Shown here piece after piece: positions 61,606-64,000 of a stretch of DNA of 64,000 nucleotides. The position numbers were made by a program, and so were the translations under genes. The stretch covers positions 2,702,001 to 2,766,000 of the forward strand of contig NZ_AP026708.1 in the NCBI RefSeq assembly GCF_026000375.1. The letters run 5' to 3'. Origin of the DNA: Pseudodesulfovibrio portus (GTDB lineage Bacteria; Desulfobacterota; Desulfovibrionia; Desulfovibrionales; Desulfovibrionaceae). The first letter of the stretch is position 1; each line of letters begins with the position of its first letter. The notes below the pieces were generated by a model. It was given only the letters and a program-made list of their open reading frames with translations, searched no databases and had not been told where the DNA came from.

Positions 61606-61638
61606 TTCGGGTATACCCGAATACCCGAAGTATACCCG
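61606..61638. promoter_or_regulatory. Tandem half-site array around a perfect 16-bp palindrome
   Basis: TTCGGGTATACCCGAA directly follows the LuxR-gene stop. It is followed by another TACCCGAA and then TATACCCG, giving one full site plus repeated half-sites. It lies about 80-110 bases before the small membrane protein gene. It is a good candidate operator for the PAS-LuxR regulator controlling the ABC operon. No T-run follows, so it is not a terminator. Confidence 0.6.
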
Positions 61639-61713
61639 TCGCGCCCCCTTGCCGGATGCGGGCATTGCTGCTTGGATGCACCCCAAGGCAACGCAAACCG
61701 CAGGCGAGAACCG

Positions 61714-61902
61714 ATGCGACTCACAAACAAGAACAAATCATTTGACCTGATTGATCTGTCCATTGTCGCAGCGTCTCTTGTCGCGGCTTTCTTACTGATG
61801 TTCCTCATCGCTTCCCAGACGAATGGCTGCCTGACGGACTGCCTCCGGAACGGCGATCGATTCATCGTCATGCCGAGGAACTGTTACCTCAAAATTCTAT
61901 AG
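61714..61902 (+). CDS. Small membrane protein ahead of the amino-acid ABC genes
   Basis: This 62-residue protein has one membrane helix (about 14-34, VAASLVAAFLLMFLIA) and a Cys pair CLTDC in the part after it. AGGCGAGA precedes the ATG at 61714. It ends 8 bases before the binding-protein gene, whose ribosome site overlaps the end of this ORF. It is not a recognised family. It could be a small regulatory or accessory subunit of the transporter. Confidence 0.6.
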   Translation: MRLTNKNKSFDLIDLSIVAASLVAAFLLMFLIASQTNGCLTDCLRNGDRFIVMPRNCYLKIL

Positions 61903-61910
61903 GAGAACTT

Positions 61911-62696
61911 ATGAAACGCTCTCGTCTGCTGCTGGCCGCTGTCGCGGTCACGCTTTTTGCCGTCATGCTCGCGGGTTGTTCCGAAGAGACCGTCGACTCG
62001 CTGTCGCGGGTCAAGAAGGCTGGGGAAATCAGTTTCGCCATGAGCGGCGGGTATCCCCCGTTCAACTTCTATAACGAAAGCAACGAACTCGTCGGTTTTG
62101 ACGTGGACGTCGCAAGGGAAGTGGCCGCCCGCCTGGGCGTTTCGCTCAAGCCCGTGACCACCGAATGGAGCGGCATCATCGAAGGCCTGCGTTCCGGCGT
62201 CTACGACGGCATTCTCGGTTCCATGGCCGTGACGGAGAAACGGCTGGAAGTGGTCGATTTTTCAACCCCATACTACTATTCGGGCGCGCAGCTGCTCGTG
62301 AAGAAGGGCGCGTCCTATTCCGACCCTGCCCAGCTCAAGGGTAAGATCATCGGCGTGGTCACGGGAACGACCTTTTCCGACGACGCCGTCGGGCTCGGGG
62401 CCGGGGACGTGAGGCTCTACAAGGACGACACCCACACCCTGACCGAGTTGAACAACGGCGTGGTGGACGGCGTCATCACCGACCGCGTGGTCGGCGTGAA
62501 TGCCATGAACAGCGGGAAATTCGACATAGCCCTGCTCGGGATGCCGTTGCGCGGCGAAGACATCGCCGTGGCCTTCCGCAAGGGCGACGACACCCTGCTG
62601 GCCGAGGTCAACAAGGCGCTGAGCGCCATGCATGCGGACGGCACCCTTTCCGACCTCAGCCGCAAATGGCTCAAGACCGACATCACGGTCCGATAA
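61911..62696 (+). CDS. Polar amino-acid ABC transporter substrate-binding lipoprotein
   Basis: This 261-residue SBP_bac_3 protein has lipobox LAGC (Cys23 near), then the family signature [21 protein letters not shown], the ligand Arg region [19 protein letters not shown] and GTTFSDDAV. It is preceded by AGGAGAACTT. It works with the permease and ATPase genes that follow. The ligand is an amino acid by family; which one is not evident. Confidence 0.94.
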   Translation: MKRSRLLLAAVAVTLFAVMLAGCSEETVDSLSRVKKAGEISFAMSGGYPPFNFYNESNELVGFDVDVAREVAARLGVSLKPVTTEWSGIIEGLRSGVYDGILGSMAVTEKRLEVVDFSTPYYYSGAQLLVKKGASYSDPAQLKGKIIGVVTGTTFSDDAVGLGAGDVRLYKDDTHTLTELNNGVVDGVITDRVVGVNAMNSGKFDIALLGMPLRGEDIAVAFRKGDDTLLAEVNKALSAMHADGTLSDLSRKWLKTDITVR

Positions 62697-62711
62697 CGCA
62701 CTCCGGTCCGG

Positions 62712-62751
62712 CGCGGCGTTTCGTGGGGGAACGCCGCGTCGGTCTTTTTTT
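62712..62751 (+). terminator. Terminator/attenuator between binding-protein and permease genes
   Basis: A perfect 9-bp stem CGCGGCGTT/AACGCCGCG is followed a few bases later by seven T. It lies in the 72-base gap, so only part of the transcript should continue into the permease and ATPase genes, giving more binding protein. Confidence 0.8.
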
Positions 62752-62768
62752 AACAACAGGACAAAGCC

Positions 62769-63431
62769 ATGTACTTCGATTATACCGCGCTCGCCAAATA
62801 CCTGCCGTTCTTTCTGCCGGCTGCCTGGATGACCATCAAGGTCACGACCATGGGCATTCTGCTCGGAATGGGGCTGGGGCTGGGAACGGCCTTTCTGCGC
62901 ATTTCCGAGAAACCGGTCTTCTACCTTCCGGCCCGGGCCTACATATACCTTATTCGGGGTACTCCCCTGTTGCTTCAGCTGCTGTTCATCTATTTCGGCC
63001 TGCGCAGCGTGGCCGGGTTCGACGCCCTGACCTCGGCCACTCTGGCCCTCGGCATCCACAACGGCGCGTATATCGCCGAGATATTCAGGGGGGCCATCGT
63101 CTCCGTCTCCGGCGGCCAGATGGAAGCCGCGCGGAGCCTGGGCATGTCCTACAGGCGCGCCATGGTCCGCATCGTGCTTCCGCAGGCCTTCAAGCGGGCC
63201 ATTCCCGCCCTGGGCAACCAGTTCATCATCGCCCTGAAGGATTCCTCCCTGGCCTCAACCATCACCATCAACGAGCTGCTGCTCAAGTCCCAGCAGTTGG
63301 CCTCGTCCAATTTCATGATGATGGAGATGCTGACCATCGCGGCGTTGTTCTATCTGTTGTACACGGCAATCTTCAGCAAGACTTTCAGCTTCATCGAGTC
63401 CCGTCTCGATGTGGACGGGGTGCAGGCATGA
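62769..63431 (+). CDS. Polar amino-acid ABC transporter permease (HisM/GlnP type)
   Basis: This 220-residue inner-membrane permease has about five helices, the [12 protein letters not shown] segment and the EAA loop [33 protein letters not shown] that docks the ATPase. Its stop overlaps the ATPase start (ATGA). Confidence 0.95.
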   Translation: MYFDYTALAKYLPFFLPAAWMTIKVTTMGILLGMGLGLGTAFLRISEKPVFYLPARAYIYLIRGTPLLLQLLFIYFGLRSVAGFDALTSATLALGIHNGAYIAEIFRGAIVSVSGGQMEAARSLGMSYRRAMVRIVLPQAFKRAIPALGNQFIIALKDSSLASTITINELLLKSQQLASSNFMMMEMLTIAALFYLLYTAIFSKTFSFIESRLDVDGVQA

Positions 63432-64000
63432 CTTTGGACGAACAACAACCCGTCATCGAGATCAACGGCCTGAACAAGTGGTTCGGGGACAACCACGTGC
63501 TCAAGGGCATCGACCTCGACGTCCTGGACTCCGAGGTCCTGTGCGTCATCGGTGCCAGCGGCTCCGGCAAGTCCACCCTGTTGCGCTGCGTCAACTACCT
63601 GGAGACCTTCCAGGAGGGCTCGGTGCGCATCAAGGGGTGGGAGCTGACCGGCGATGAAAAACGCATCAACTCGTTGCGCGCCAGGGTGGGCATGGTGTTT
63701 CAGCATTTCAACCTGTTCCCCCACATGACCGTGCTGGGCAACGTCATGGAGGGCCCGTCCCAGGTCAAGAAGGTCAAGAAGCGGGCCGCCAGGGAAATCG
63801 GCAGGCATTTCCTGGACAAGGTCGGCTTGAGCGACAAGGAGAAAGCCTATCCCAATACGTTGTCCGGCGGCCAGAAACAGCGCGTGGCCATCGCCAGGGC
63901 CCTGGCCATGGAGCCGGACGTGATGCTCTTCGACGAGCCCACGTCCGCCCTGGACCCGGAGCTGGTGGGCGAGGTGCTCTCGGTCATGAAGGACCTGGCC
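63428..64000 (+). CDS. Polar amino-acid ABC transporter ATP-binding protein (3' end beyond window)
   Basis: 191 codons are visible. They hold Walker A GASGSGKS, the Q-loop [10 protein letters not shown], signature LSGGQKQR, Walker [14 protein letters not shown] and the D-loop; the switch His lies beyond the edge. It is the GlnQ/HisP type and belongs to the operon with the binding protein and permease. A charged insert, [18 protein letters not shown], is usual for this family. Confidence 0.95.
   Translation, partial: MTLDEQQPVIEINGLNKWFGDNHVLKGIDLDVLDSEVLCVIGASGSGKSTLLRCVNYLETFQEGSVRIKGWELTGDEKRINSLRARVGMVFQHFNLFPHMTVLGNVMEGPSQVKKVKKRAAREIGRHFLDKVGLSDKEKAYPNTLSGGQKQRVAIARALAMEPDVMLFDEPTSALDPELVGEVLSVMKDLA

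Overview
The window looks like chromosome from a GC-rich, anaerobic, sulfate-reducing Desulfovibrio/Pseudodesulfovibrio-type bacterium. The evidence is a periplasmic selenocysteine formate dehydrogenase (FdhAB) with FdhE and FdhD, a class III ribonucleotide reductase under a cobalamin riboswitch, many sensor kinases and sigma-54 activators, a TauE/SafE permease, TRAP and peptide ABC transporters, and two proteins with VPLPA/PEP-CTERM-like tails. Names rest on motifs read from the sequence; no database search was run.

Layout. 1-3602 (-): periplasmic-binding lipoprotein, sensor kinase and response regulator (cut by the window edge), probably one ligand-sensing system. 3863-7893 (-): small ORF, fdhA (in-frame TGA = Sec196) and fdhB. 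8130-11953 (-): a compact operon of REC-STAS regulator, TlpA-like thioredoxin, GAF/rhodanese-like membrane protein, MauE/DoxX-like protein and small lipoprotein. 12304-13892 (+): two CTERM-tailed exported proteins. 14022-16872 (-): IS1595-like transposase, fdhE and fdhD. 16992-22897: a lone receiver gene (-), then a sigma-54-promoted kinase with three stand-alone receivers, a TauE/SafE permease and a membrane protein (+). 23031-27590 (+): a PAS kinase with its NtrC-type partner and a second membrane PAS kinase. 27618-34664 (-): uronate catabolism (eda, IclR regulator, kduD, kduI, TRAP DctMQP, kdgK). 34922-41337 (-): NhaB antiporter and an RND efflux pair. 41580-43241 (-): RRM protein and DEAD-box helicase. 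43521-49869 (-): a Dpp/Opp-type transporter operon with an acetamidase/formamidase inside. 50346-52649 (-): nrdD and a small protein downstream of the riboswitch at 52833-52991. 53075-57380 (-): a seven-gene run of acyltransferase, RimK-like ligase, RimB-like protease, SET-domain protein, GNAT and two related small proteins. 57646-60035 (-): sigma-54 activator and metF. 60361-64000 (+): PAS-LuxR regulator, small membrane protein and a polar amino-acid ABC transporter, cut at the edge.

Working together. FdhA and FdhB oxidise formate in the periplasm, while FdhE and FdhD support its maturation. The two Fdh loci are linked by the same 20-bp palindrome (TTATGYC-N6-GGCATAA) about 140 bp upstream of each first gene, overlapping a possible -35 element; this suggests one shared regulator. 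The uronate block forms a route from TRAP uptake through KduI, KduD, KdgK and Eda to pyruvate and glyceraldehyde-3-phosphate, with IclR-type palindromes before dctP and kdgK.

The best candidates for undescribed biology are the RimK/RimB/SET/GNAT protein-modification operon with its paralogous small-protein pair and triplicated ARGAAC-N5-GTTCYT operator, the redox-signalling operon at 8130-11953, and the shared Fdh operator. Several transport genes have strong intercistronic hairpins (dctP/dctQ, acetamidase/dppD, amino-acid SBP/permease).
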